DNA of 64,000 bases from Xanthobacteraceae bacterium. GTDB taxonomy: Bacteria; Pseudomonadota; Alphaproteobacteria; Rhizobiales; Xanthobacteraceae. The notes under the pieces are model-generated. The model did no database searches and was not told the DNA's origin. It was given only the letters and a program-made list of their open reading frames with translations. The position numbers and the translations under genes were made by a program. Below are positions 47,651 through 55,669 of the stretch, piece by piece (position 1 is the first letter of the stretch; the number at the start of each line of letters is the position of its first letter). Location: the NCBI GenBank assembly GCA_022844205.1, contig JALHMF010000005.1:62001-126000 (forward strand). The letters run 5' to 3'.

Positions 47651-47833
47651 ATGGAGCGTATGATGGGTAACCAAAATCCGGACCAGAAGAACCAACAGCA
47701 GAACCAACCGGGCCAGGGCGGCCAGCAGCAGGGCGGACAAAATCGTCCGGGCCAGCAGACGCAGCAGCCGGGCCAAGGCGGTCAGGGCGGCGGACAGCAG
47801 GGTGGCCAAGGCGGCCAGCAGCAGGGCCGCTAA
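47651..47833 (+). CDS. Gln/Gly-rich miniprotein, function unknown
   Basis: Up to 60 residues, almost only Gln, Gly, Asn and Pro: NPDQKNQQQNQPGQGGQQQ and onward to GGQQGR-like end. Start choice is open: GGGGG before the ATG at 47651, or GGAG (47653-47656) before the ATGs at 47660/47663. No family is recognisable. A perfect stress-type promoter before it and a strong terminator 22 bases after the stop argue that this is a real, independently transcribed gene. The sequence is expected to be disordered and could work as a desiccation- or stress-related hydrophilin-like protein; this is inference. Confidence 0.65.
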   Translation: MERMMGNQNPDQKNQQQNQPGQGGQQQGGQNRPGQQTQQPGQGGQGGGQQGGQGGQQQGR

Positions 47834-47854
47834 CGGTTCGAGTGCCAACAATGG

Positions 47855-47885
47855 AAAGCCCCGCGCAAGCGGGGCTTTTCTTTTT
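47855..47885 (+). terminator. Rho-independent terminator of the Gln/Gly-rich gene
   Basis: AAAGCCCCGC, loop GCAA, GCGGGGCTTT (47855-47878), followed by TCTTTTT. The GCAA tetraloop makes the hairpin especially stable. Confidence 0.9.
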
Positions 47886-47931
47886 GCACTGCAAGATTGC
47901 GTCCGAGAAACGCTTGTCTATGTTCGCGGCC

Positions 47932-48843
47932 ATGTCACGCGTGAGCACGCTTCCGCTGTTCCATCTCTACGGCGATCCACCGGACGATCAGGCATTCAAT
48001 TTCGTGCATGTGGAGACGCTTTCGTCGCGCTCGCACATTCACAACTGGACCATCGCGCCGCACCGTCATCGCAACCTGTTCCAGATCTTCGTGATCGAAA
48101 ACGGGGGCGGCACGATGCATCTGGAAGCGGACTCCATGCCGGTGGAATCGCCGGCGCTAATCGTTCTGGCGCCGACGGTGGTGCACGGTTTCCGCTGGCG
48201 CGCGGAGAGCGAGGGTTTTGTGCTGTCCTTTACTGAGGATGTGGCGAGCGCGCTCGGTGAGGGCGGCGAGGTGGCGCTGGAACGGCTCTACAAGCTCGCC
48301 GAATGCACGCTTTATTCGTTCTCCAAGCCCGACGATATTTCGCGCCTCAAGCGGCTCCATCGCGAACTGCATGAAGAAATCGGGCTTGGCCGCGACAGTT
48401 TCGAAGTGGCGGCGCGGGCGTATCTCGCGCTCATCTGCATCGAGGCCGCGCGGCTGACCGAGAGCCGCCAGCGCAGCGGTGCGGTGACGCTTTCCACCGG
48501 CGACCCGACGGTTGAAGAGCTTCGCCGTCTGGTCGAAGCGAATTTTCGCCACCAGCGGCATATCGCGTTTTACGCGGGCAAGCTTTCGATGACGCCGGAT
48601 CGCTTGAACGATCATGTGAAGCGCGCGACCGGTGTCACCGCCGGACATCTTCTGCGCCAGCGCATTCTCACCGAAGCAAAGCGGCAGCTTGTGTTCACGC
48701 AGCTGACGATCGGCGAGATCGCCTACGATCTTGCCTTCGCCGATCCTTCGCACTTCGGAAGATTTTTCAAGAAGCAGACCGGGATTACGCCGCAGGCATT
48801 CCGCGAGACGTCGGTGAAAATGCGGGCGGAGGCGCGGGCTTAG
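47932..48843 (+). CDS. AraC-family transcriptional regulator (PobR-like)
   Basis: A ~303-residue regulator: an N-terminal cupin (HNWTIAPHRHRNLFQIFVIENGGGTMHLEADSMPVESPALIVLAPTVVHGF) and a C-terminal double helix-turn-helix (KLSMTPDRLNDHVKRATGVTAGHLLRQRILTEAKRQL, IGEIAYDLAFADPSHFGRFFKKQTGITPQAFRE). The cupin length and layout recall PobR, which activates 4-hydroxybenzoate use. The pca genes for the following ring-cleavage steps lie 120 bases downstream on the other strand, so control of protocatechuate or hydroxybenzoate use is plausible. Start could also be the ATG at 47920. Confidence 0.82.
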   Translation: MSRVSTLPLFHLYGDPPDDQAFNFVHVETLSSRSHIHNWTIAPHRHRNLFQIFVIENGGGTMHLEADSMPVESPALIVLAPTVVHGFRWRAESEGFVLSFTEDVASALGEGGEVALERLYKLAECTLYSFSKPDDISRLKRLHRELHEEIGLGRDSFEVAARAYLALICIEAARLTESRQRSGAVTLSTGDPTVEELRRLVEANFRHQRHIAFYAGKLSMTPDRLNDHVKRATGVTAGHLLRQRILTEAKRQLVFTQLTIGEIAYDLAFADPSHFGRFFKKQTGITPQAFRETSVKMRAEARA

Positions 48844-48853
48844 CTTTCCCACT

Positions 48854-48960
48854 CGTCATCCCGGCCGAGCGCCACTCCGGCGCGAGAGCCGGGATCGTCC
48901 GGGATTATCGAGAGCGGTCCCGGCTCGCCCTCGCTTCGCTCGGTTGGCCGGGACGACGAA
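48854..48960. repeat. Intergenic palindromic repeat (CGTCATCCCGGCCGAGC class)
   Basis: CGTCATCCCGGCCGAGCGCC...GAGAGCCGGGATCGTCC is opposed by GGTCCCGGCTCGC...TTGGCCGGGACGACG. It separates the convergent AraC regulator and pcaC and is related to the unit at 39558. Confidence 0.75.
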
Positions 48961-48964
48961 TTAT

Positions 48965-49354
48965 TTACTCCCCCTTCTCCATCGCCGCGAAGACTTCTCC
49001 CGCTTCGTTGAACGCGCTGTTCGCCGCCGGCACGCCGCAATAGATCGCGAGTTGCAAGAGAAGCTCTTTAATATCGTTCTTCGACACCTTGCCCTCGACG
49101 ATCGCCGCACGCAGATGCAGGCGATATTCCTCCCAGCTCCGCATCGCGACGCAGGAGGCGAGCACGATCAGCCGCCGCGTCTTGTCGTCGAGGCCGGGCC
49201 GCGTCCAGATTTCGCCCCACGCATAACGCGTGAGGAGATCGAGAAACTCCGCGTTGAACTCGTTCTTCTTCTTGATGGAGCGGTCGACCCAAGCGTCGCC
49301 CAGAACCTGGCGGCGGCGCTTCATGCCCGCGTCGAGGCGTTCTTTCTCATCCAT
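48965..49354 (-). CDS. pcaC: 4-carboxymuconolactone decarboxylase
   Basis: A 129-residue PcaC: MDEKERLDAGMKRRRQVLGDAWVDRSIKKKNEFNAEFLDLLTRYAWGEIWTRPGLDDKTRRLIVLASCVAM. It decarboxylates 4-carboxymuconolactone to 3-oxoadipate enol-lactone in the protocatechuate branch of the beta-ketoadipate pathway. The protein is unfused, and pcaD lies 11 bases upstream. Confidence 0.94.
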   Translation of the reverse strand: MDEKERLDAGMKRRRQVLGDAWVDRSIKKKNEFNAEFLDLLTRYAWGEIWTRPGLDDKTRRLIVLASCVAMRSWEEYRLHLRAAIVEGKVSKNDIKELLLQLAIYCGVPAANSAFNEAGEVFAAMEKGE

Positions 49355-49365
49355 GATCGCTGTCC

Positions 49366-50145
49366 TTATTTCAGGAAGGTTTCGAGCGCGCCGGTGAATT
49401 CTTCCGTGCGCTCCACGTTTGAAATATGCCCGGCGTCGAGCGTGACCAGCTTCGAGCCTTTTATTTTTGCCGCGAGGTGATCGGAGTCTTTCGGCGGCGT
49501 CGCCATGTCCTGCTTGCCGCAGACGATCAGCGTCGGCGTCCTGATGTCGCCGACACCCCAACGCTGGTCCATGTCGCGGATGGCGCCGCAGCAGCCGACA
49601 TAGCCCGTGGCATTGGTTGCGACCATCATCGCGCGCAGGCCGGCTGCGATCTTCGGCTCGCGTTCGCGGTATTCCTTCGTCAGCCAGACGCCGAGCACGG
49701 TGTCGGCGACGGCTTCGATGCCGCCCATTTTCACGTTGGCGATGCGCGTGTTCCAGTTCTGCGGGGTCTGGCTTTTGGCGGCAGTGTTGGCGAGCACAAG
49801 TTTGTTCAGCCGCTCCGGGTAAAAGCGTGCCAGCCACATCGCGGTCATGCCGCCCATGGAGAGACCGCAGAAATGCGTGCGCTCGATCTTGAGCGCATTC
49901 AGGATTGCAACCGCATCGAGGGCAAGCCGCTCGATCGTATAGACATTGGCGGGGGCGTCGGATTTTCCGTGGCCGCGCTGGTCGTAACGAACAAGGCGGA
50001 AGTTTTGGGAAAACGTCTTCACCTGCGGATCCCACATGTGAAGGTTGGTGCCGAGCGAATTGGAGAGCATCAGCGGCGGCGCGCTCGAAGGCCCCTCGAT
50101 CATCACATGCAGCTTCGCGCCGTCGCCGGCGTCGATCATCGGCAT
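49366..50145 (-). CDS. pcaD: 3-oxoadipate enol-lactonase
   Basis: An alpha/beta hydrolase of 259 residues: MPMIDAGDGAKLHVMIEG, SNSLGTNLHMWDPQV, the nucleophile elbow GLSMGG (Ser96), a charge-relay Asp in LIVCGKQDMATPP and His in DAGHISNVE. It hydrolyses 3-oxoadipate enol-lactone to 3-oxoadipate. It sits between pcaB (two bases) and pcaC on one transcript. Confidence 0.94.
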   Translation of the reverse strand: MPMIDAGDGAKLHVMIEGPSSAPPLMLSNSLGTNLHMWDPQVKTFSQNFRLVRYDQRGHGKSDAPANVYTIERLALDAVAILNALKIERTHFCGLSMGGMTAMWLARFYPERLNKLVLANTAAKSQTPQNWNTRIANVKMGGIEAVADTVLGVWLTKEYREREPKIAAGLRAMMVATNATGYVGCCGAIRDMDQRWGVGDIRTPTLIVCGKQDMATPPKDSDHLAAKIKGSKLVTLDAGHISNVERTEEFTGALETFLK

Positions 50146-50147
50146 CT

Positions 50148-51518
50148 TTATTTTTCCTGCAGGTAGCGGCGTACGGTTTTCAGCGCTTGCTCAAAAAAAT
50201 CATCCGCGCTGCCGAGATAGGCGAGGGGATCGAACAGCTTTTCGAGTTCCTTGCGCGTCATGACCTTGGCCACGCGCGCGTCCTTCTCCAGCACGTCGAT
50301 CAGATGGCGATTGTCGCGGATTGCCTTGCGGCTCGCTTCTTCCAGCAATTCATGCGCTTCGGTCTTGCCGATTTTCTCGCGCAGCGACATCTGCACGGCC
50401 TCGGCCATGATGAGGCCGTTGGTCAGTTCCAGATTCTTCCGCATCCGCTCGCGGTTCACTTCCATGCCGGTCGCGATCTCGGCGGAGCGTTCCAGCGCGC
50501 CCGAGGCGAGCAGGAACAGTTGCGGCAGCGCGATCCATTCGGCCTGCCAGCCGCCCGTCGCGCGCTCGTGCTCCTGCACCAGGCCGCTCATGACGGAGGC
50601 CACGAGGCCGGGTGCCAGATTGGCGCTCGCGAGAATCTGGAAACTCAAGGCAGGATTGCGCTTGTGCGGCATGGCGGAGGAGCCGCCGCGTCCCTTGGCG
50701 GCGGGCTCGAACACTTCGCCGACCTCGGTCTGCATTTGCAGGCAGATATCGCGGGCGAATTTTCCGGCGGTTCCGATCACGATGCCGAGCGCCGAAGCAA
50801 GATTCGCGATGCGGTCGCGTTGCGCATGCCACGGCCCATCGGGGAGGGCGAGTTTCAGTTCGGACGAAAGCCGCTTCGCGACGGTGGGACCTTTCCGGCC
50901 GAGGGCCGCGAGCGTGCCGGCAGCACCTGCGAATTGCAGCACGCTTGCATACTCAACCGCTTGTTCGAGCAGTTTCGCGGCGCGGGCGAACGCGGCGGCT
51001 TCGGTTGCAAGTTTCAAGCCGAAGGTCGTCGGCAGCGCGTGTTGCAACAAGGTTCGCGAGATCATCGGTGTCTTGCGATGGTTTTCCGCGAGCCGCACAA
51101 GTCCCTTGATGGTTTTCTGCAAATCTCCGGAAAGAAGTGCCGCCGCCTCGCGGAAGCCGAGTGAATTGGCGGTATCGATCACGTCCTGGCTGGTGCCGCC
51201 CCAATGCACGAAACGGGCAGCATCCTTGTCGCGCCTGCTCACCTGCTCGGTCAGTGCCTTCACGAACGGGATCGCGACATTGCCGGCGAGTCCCGCGGCG
51301 TTGCCCATCGCCACCGCATCATAGAGCTGCGGCTTACAGGCCGCGTCGATGGCGCTCGCCGCTTTCGACGGGATCACGCCGGCGGCGACTTCCGCGCGCG
51401 CGAGCGCATTCTCGAAAGCGAGCATCCGGCCGATGACAGCGCGGTCGGAAAACAGCGCGCGCATCTCTTTTGAAGAAAAGAGCGGGCCTAGCAGCGCGGA
51501 CATGGCGGGATCGGTCAT
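50148..51518 (-). CDS. pcaB: 3-carboxy-cis,cis-muconate cycloisomerase
   Basis: A 456-residue fumarase-superfamily enzyme that lactonises 3-carboxymuconate. Evidence: MSALLGPLFSSKEMRALFSDRAVIGRMLAFENALARAE, HWGGTSQDVIDTANSLGFREA and the catalytic loop GRGGSSAMPHKRNPALSFQ. It is the first gene of pcaB-D-C. pcaHG (dioxygenase) and pcaIJ/F are not in the window. Confidence 0.93.
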   Translation of the reverse strand: MTDPAMSALLGPLFSSKEMRALFSDRAVIGRMLAFENALARAEVAAGVIPSKAASAIDAACKPQLYDAVAMGNAAGLAGNVAIPFVKALTEQVSRRDKDAARFVHWGGTSQDVIDTANSLGFREAAALLSGDLQKTIKGLVRLAENHRKTPMISRTLLQHALPTTFGLKLATEAAAFARAAKLLEQAVEYASVLQFAGAAGTLAALGRKGPTVAKRLSSELKLALPDGPWHAQRDRIANLASALGIVIGTAGKFARDICLQMQTEVGEVFEPAAKGRGGSSAMPHKRNPALSFQILASANLAPGLVASVMSGLVQEHERATGGWQAEWIALPQLFLLASGALERSAEIATGMEVNRERMRKNLELTNGLIMAEAVQMSLREKIGKTEAHELLEEASRKAIRDNRHLIDVLEKDARVAKVMTRKELEKLFDPLAYLGSADDFFEQALKTVRRYLQEK

Positions 51519-51707
51519 GGAGAAATGGCGTCTGATTTGTCTGTTTTGTCGCAGCCATCAACCTACATCATGCGACAACAGATACAAAAGCACGCTGACC
51601 GGATAGGCTGGCCTGAAACCGGAAGCCGTAGCACCGGGCGGGGCTTGACCGTGGCGCCGGGGCCGGATTGAACTCTGCTCCTGCTGAAACCGGGACCGGT
51701 AAACCGA

Positions 51708-52202
51708 ATGCCGAAAATTACGCTGACCGTGAACGGACGCGCTGTTTCAACCGAGGTGGAGGGACGGACGCTGCTGGTGGAATTGCTGCGCGAGAACCTT
51801 CGCCTCACCGGCACGCATGTCGGCTGCGACACCAGCCAGTGCGGCTGCTGCGTGGTGCATGTGAACGGCAAAGCGGTAAAGGCCTGCACGATGCTCGCCC
51901 TGCAAGCCGAGGGCGCGCGCGTGGTGACGATCGAAGGCCTGGCACCGGACGGCGCGCCGCTGCATCCGATGCAGGAAGCGTTCCGGCAAAACCACGGGCT
52001 GCAATGCGGCTTCTGCACGCCGGGCATGATCATGACCGCGATCGACCTCGTGAACCGCGAGGGAAACGATCTCGATGACAGCACGATCCGCGAAGGGCTG
52101 GAGGGAAATCTCTGCCGCTGCACCGGCTACCAGAACATCGTGAAATCGATTGCGGCGGGCGCCCGCGCCATGAAGGGCAAGAAGCGCCCGGCGGCGGCCT
52201 GA
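51708..52202 (+). CDS. Molybdenum hydroxylase small subunit, [2Fe-2S] protein (CoxS type)
   Basis: A 164-residue protein with a plant-type cluster site ([24 protein letters not shown]) and a second cluster site ([12 protein letters not shown]...[13 protein letters not shown]), the layout of the small subunit of CO-dehydrogenase/xanthine-dehydrogenase family enzymes. It would pass electrons from the molybdenum centre to FAD. The FAD subunit starts two bases after its stop; the molybdopterin subunit usually encoded next to these two is absent. Confidence 0.92.
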   Translation: MPKITLTVNGRAVSTEVEGRTLLVELLRENLRLTGTHVGCDTSQCGCCVVHVNGKAVKACTMLALQAEGARVVTIEGLAPDGAPLHPMQEAFRQNHGLQCGFCTPGMIMTAIDLVNREGNDLDDSTIREGLEGNLCRCTGYQNIVKSIAAGARAMKGKKRPAAA

Positions 52203-52203
52203 C

Positions 52204-53010
52204 ATGTACAATTTCAATTATCACCGCCCGAAGGATCTCGCCGCCGCGGCGGCACTGTTGCAGGCCAACGAAAATGCAAAGCTGATGGCGGGCGGGCAGA
52301 CGCTGATTCCGACATTGAAGCAGCGGCTCGCTTCGCCTTCGGACTTGATCGATCTCTCGGATGTGGACGGGCTTTCCGGCATCGAGCGCAAGGGGAAACA
52401 CGTTCAGATCGGCGCGATGGTCACGCATGCGGAAGTCGCCGCATCCGCCGTGGTGAGGCGTGCGATTCCCTCGCTGGCCGAACTCGCCGAAGGCATCGGC
52501 GATCCGGCGGTGCGCCATCGCGGCACCATCGGCGGGTCGGTCGCGAACAACGATCCGGCGGCGGATTATCCGGCGGCAGTGCTGGCGCTCGGCGCTTCGA
52601 TTTTCACGAACAAGCGCGAGATTTCAGCCGACGATTTCTTCAAGGGTTTGTTCGAGACGGCACTGGAGCCGGACGAGATCGTCACCTCGGTCTGCTTTCC
52701 GGTGCCGGTAAAGGCGGCCTACATGAAATTTCCGAATCCGGCCTCGCGCTATGCGCTGGCGGGTGTGTTCGTCGCCAAGCGCGCGAAGGACGTGCGCGTC
52801 GCGGTGACGGGTGCGGGCGAAAGCGGGGTCTTCCGCGTGCCCGCGATGGAACGCGCACTCGACAAGAAATTTGCCGCGAAGTCGATCGAGAGTATAAAGG
52901 TGGGCGAGGAAGGTCTTGTTTCGGATCTGCACGCGCAGGCCGATTACCGCGCGCATCTCATCGGCGTCATGGCGCGGCGCGCGGTGGAGGCGGCCTTGAA
53001 GGCAACATGA
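52204..53010 (+). CDS. Molybdenum hydroxylase FAD subunit (CoxM type)
   Basis: A 268-residue FAD-binding subunit: MYNFNYHRPKDLAAAAALLQANENAKLMAGGQTLIPTLKQRL with the AGGQTLIP phosphate loop, and RHRGTIGGSVANNDPAADYPAAVLALGA, the second FAD motif. The stop overlaps the next gene by ATGA (53007-53010). Together with the small subunit it forms two thirds of an enzyme whose catalytic chain is not encoded here. Confidence 0.92.
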   Translation: MYNFNYHRPKDLAAAAALLQANENAKLMAGGQTLIPTLKQRLASPSDLIDLSDVDGLSGIERKGKHVQIGAMVTHAEVAASAVVRRAIPSLAELAEGIGDPAVRHRGTIGGSVANNDPAADYPAAVLALGASIFTNKREISADDFFKGLFETALEPDEIVTSVCFPVPVKAAYMKFPNPASRYALAGVFVAKRAKDVRVAVTGAGESGVFRVPAMERALDKKFAAKSIESIKVGEEGLVSDLHAQADYRAHLIGVMARRAVEAALKAT

Positions 53011-53339
53011 CCAACCCAGGCATTCGCGACGACGACGTGCTGAAGGCCGCCGAGCAATGGCGGCGGGAAGGGCGCGGGGTTGCCATCGCCACCGTCGTGC
53101 AGACCTGGGGTTCGGCGCCGCGGCCCGTCGGCAGTCATCTGGTGATCGACGACAAGCAGAATTTTCTTGGCTCGGTTTCCGGCGGCTGCATCGAAGGCGA
53201 AGTGATCGTGAATGCCGGCGAGGTGATCGAGAGCGGCAAGCCGCGGCTGCTCGAATTTGGCGTCGCCGACGAGACGGCGTGGCGCGCGGGGCTTTCCTGC
53301 GGCGGCAACATCCGCATCTATGTTCAGCGGGTGGACTGA
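53007..53339 (+). CDS. XdhC/CoxI-family protein, N-terminal domain only
   Basis: A 110-residue stand-alone XdhC-CoxI domain: KAAEQWRREGRGVAIATVVQTWGSAPRPVGSHLVIDDKQNFLGSVSGGCIEGEVI and GLSCGGNIRIYVQ. GSAPRPVG and SGGCIEG with their Cys are the hallmark. These proteins bind and sulfurate the molybdenum cofactor before insertion. Here the protein is split: the partner Rossmann domain is the next gene, 21 bases on. Confidence 0.88.
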   Translation: MTNPGIRDDDVLKAAEQWRREGRGVAIATVVQTWGSAPRPVGSHLVIDDKQNFLGSVSGGCIEGEVIVNAGEVIESGKPRLLEFGVADETAWRAGLSCGGNIRIYVQRVD

Positions 53340-53360
53340 CGGTTCCGGCGGAGACATTGC

Positions 53361-54053
53361 ATGCGTCTCGATCTCCTGGCCGACCTCAATGCCGAACGCG
53401 CCGCGCGGCGCGGCGCCGTCGTCGTCACCGACCTTGCCGACGGCTCGCAACGGATGCTGCGGGAGAACGAGGCCGCGAGCGACGCGCTTCTGAAATCGTT
53501 GAATGTCAGACTGCGTGGCAGCAAGAGCGGCGTGCATGAGCACGGCGGCAAAAAATTCTTTGTCGAATTGCATCGTCCGCCGCTTCGCATCGTGGTGACG
53601 GGGGCGGTGCATGTCAGCCAGGCGATGGCGCCGATGGCGAAGCTTCTTGGGTATGACATCGTGATCATCGACCCGCGTGACGCGTTCGCGACACCCGCCC
53701 GCTTTCCCGATGTGCAACTGATCGTGGGCTGGCCGGACAACGCGCTGCCTTCGCTCGCGCTCGATCCGTGGACGGCGTTCGCGGCGATCACGCACGATCC
53801 GAAGATCGACAATCCGGCCCTGAAGCTTGCGCTCGACGCCGGCTGTTTCTATGTCGGTGCGCTCGGCTCCAAGAAGACCCACGCGCGGCGTGTCGAAGCG
53901 CTGAAGCAGATGGGGGTCAGCGAAGCCAAAATCGCTTCGATCCATGCGCCGATCGGGCTCGATATCGGCGCGCTCAGCCCGCCGGAGATCGCGCTCGCGA
54001 TCCTCGCGGAGATCACTCTATATTTGCGCAAAGGCGAGGAGGCTTCGGCTTGA
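53361..54053 (+). CDS. XdhC-family protein, Rossmann domain
   Basis: A 230-residue protein with the XdhC C-terminal Rossmann domain: PLRIVVTGAVHVSQAMAPMAKLLGYDIVIIDPRDAFATPARFPD, AFAAITHDPKIDNPALKLAL, FYVGALGSKKTHARRVEALKQMGVSE, IHAPIGLDIGALSPPEIALAILAEI. It works with the domain encoded just upstream in molybdenum cofactor maturation. Its stop overlaps the TTG start of the next gene. Confidence 0.88.
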   Translation: MRLDLLADLNAERAARRGAVVVTDLADGSQRMLRENEAASDALLKSLNVRLRGSKSGVHEHGGKKFFVELHRPPLRIVVTGAVHVSQAMAPMAKLLGYDIVIIDPRDAFATPARFPDVQLIVGWPDNALPSLALDPWTAFAAITHDPKIDNPALKLALDAGCFYVGALGSKKTHARRVEALKQMGVSEAKIASIHAPIGLDIGALSPPEIALAILAEITLYLRKGEEASA

Positions 54054-55660
54054 AATTCGGTCCGGTGCCGTTGAACGAGGCGGAAGGAGGCATCGCCGTT
54101 CATTCGGTGCGGGCAAAAGAGTTGCTCGTGCGCAAGGGCACGCGCATCGGGCAACCTGAAATCGAGGTGCTGAAGCGCGCGGGCATCCACGAAATCGTTA
54201 TCGCGAGACTTGAGCCCGGCGATGTGAGCGAAGACGAAGCGGCGGCTTCGCTCGCGAAAAAAGTTTCAGGGCCGGGCGTGCGGATCGAGCGGGCTTTCAC
54301 CGGCCGCGCCAATCTGCATGCGAAGACCGCGGGCGTGCTTGTGATCGACCGCGAGGCCGTGGACCGGCTGAACCGGATCGACGAAGCCGTCACCTTCGCG
54401 ACGCTGCCGGAATTCCGCGCCGTGCGCGAAGGCGAGATGATCGGCACGGTGAAGATCATTCCGTTCGCGGTTCCCCGGAACGTGCACGAAGCGGCACTCG
54501 CTGCCGCGGGAAAAATGCTTCACGTCGTTCCCTATTCGATCAAGCGCGTCGGCATCGTCTCAACGCTGATGCCCGGACTGGCGCCGAAAGTGATCGAGAA
54601 GACCGTGCGGGTGACGCAAGCCAGGCTCGCTCCGTCAGCCGCGAAAGTTTCCGCTGAACTGCGTGTGCCGCACGAAACCGATGCACTAAAGGATGCAATC
54701 GGCGAAGCGATTCAGAACAAGTCCGAACTGGTGATCGTGTTCGGCGCGTCCGCGATCGCGGACCGGCGCGATGTGATCCCGGCGGCGATCGAGGCGGCGG
54801 GCGGCAAGATCGAGCATTTCGGGATGCCCGTGGATCCCGGCAATCTGATGCTGATCGGTTCGGTCGGAGGGGTGCCGGTGATCGGTGCGCCGGGATGCGC
54901 GCGCAGCCCGAAGGAAAACGGCTTCGACTGGCTGCTCACGCGCATGCTCGCGAAACTGCCGGTGACGCGCGGCGATGTCACGGCGCTCGGCGTTGGCGGC
55001 CTGCTCATGGAAATCGTCACGCGGCCACAGCCTCGTGAAATTCCCGTGGAGGAAAGCGCGCCACGCGCCGCGGCCATCATTCTTGCCGCCGGGCGCGGCA
55101 CGCGCATGGGCGGGCCGAACAAACTGCTGGAGCCCCTGCACGGCAAGGCCGTGCTGCGGCATGCGGTCGATGCGGTGCTCGGCTCATCGGCACGGCCGGT
55201 GGTCGTCGTGACCGGCCATGAGAGGGAGCGCATCGAAGTGGTGCTGGAAGGTCTGGACGTGAAATTGGTTCACAACCCGGACTATGCGGAAGGCCTTGCG
55301 GGCTCGCTGAAAGCCGGGATTTCGGCGTTGCCGGCCGAGACGGACGCTGCCGCGATCCTGCTTGGCGACATGCCGGAAGTTTCTTCCGGCCTCATCGACA
55401 AACTTGCGGGCGCGCTCGACCCCTCGCGGGGCGCGCTGATCGCAGTGCCCGTGCTCGGCGACAAGCGCGGCAATCCGGTGGTGTGGTCGCGGCGCTTCTT
55501 CGATGAACTCTCAAAGCTCGAAGGCGATACCGGCGCGCGCCACCTGATCGGGCAGCACACGGAAGCGGTGGTGGAAGTGCCGGTGAGCGACGACGCGGCG
55601 TTTCTCGATGTCGATACGCCGGAGGCACTCGCCGCGGCGCGGATGAAAAAGACCGCCTGA
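54050..55660 (+). CDS. Molybdopterin-binding / NTP-transferase fusion protein (MoeA-like plus MobA/MocA-like)
   Basis: A 536-residue two-part protein. The N-terminal ~330 residues resemble the molybdopterin-binding MoeA/MogA type (FGPVPLNEAEGGIAVHSVRAKELLVRKGTRIG, LVIVFGASAIADRRDVIPAAIEAAGG, GMPVDPGNLMLIG). The C-terminal ~190 residues are a nucleotidyltransferase (AAIILAAGRGTRMGGPNKLLEPLHG) of the MocA/MobA class, which adds CMP or GMP to the cofactor. The start is TTG at 54050 (LKFGPVP), overlapping the previous stop as TTGA; homologues I know start with MKFG. It completes the maturation set. Confidence 0.85.
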   Translation: MKFGPVPLNEAEGGIAVHSVRAKELLVRKGTRIGQPEIEVLKRAGIHEIVIARLEPGDVSEDEAAASLAKKVSGPGVRIERAFTGRANLHAKTAGVLVIDREAVDRLNRIDEAVTFATLPEFRAVREGEMIGTVKIIPFAVPRNVHEAALAAAGKMLHVVPYSIKRVGIVSTLMPGLAPKVIEKTVRVTQARLAPSAAKVSAELRVPHETDALKDAIGEAIQNKSELVIVFGASAIADRRDVIPAAIEAAGGKIEHFGMPVDPGNLMLIGSVGGVPVIGAPGCARSPKENGFDWLLTRMLAKLPVTRGDVTALGVGGLLMEIVTRPQPREIPVEESAPRAAAIILAAGRGTRMGGPNKLLEPLHGKAVLRHAVDAVLGSSARPVVVVTGHERERIEVVLEGLDVKLVHNPDYAEGLAGSLKAGISALPAETDAAAILLGDMPEVSSGLIDKLAGALDPSRGALIAVPVLGDKRGNPVVWSRRFFDELSKLEGDTGARHLIGQHTEAVVEVPVSDDAAFLDVDTPEALAAARMKKTA

Positions 55661-55669
55661 CAACGCCGT

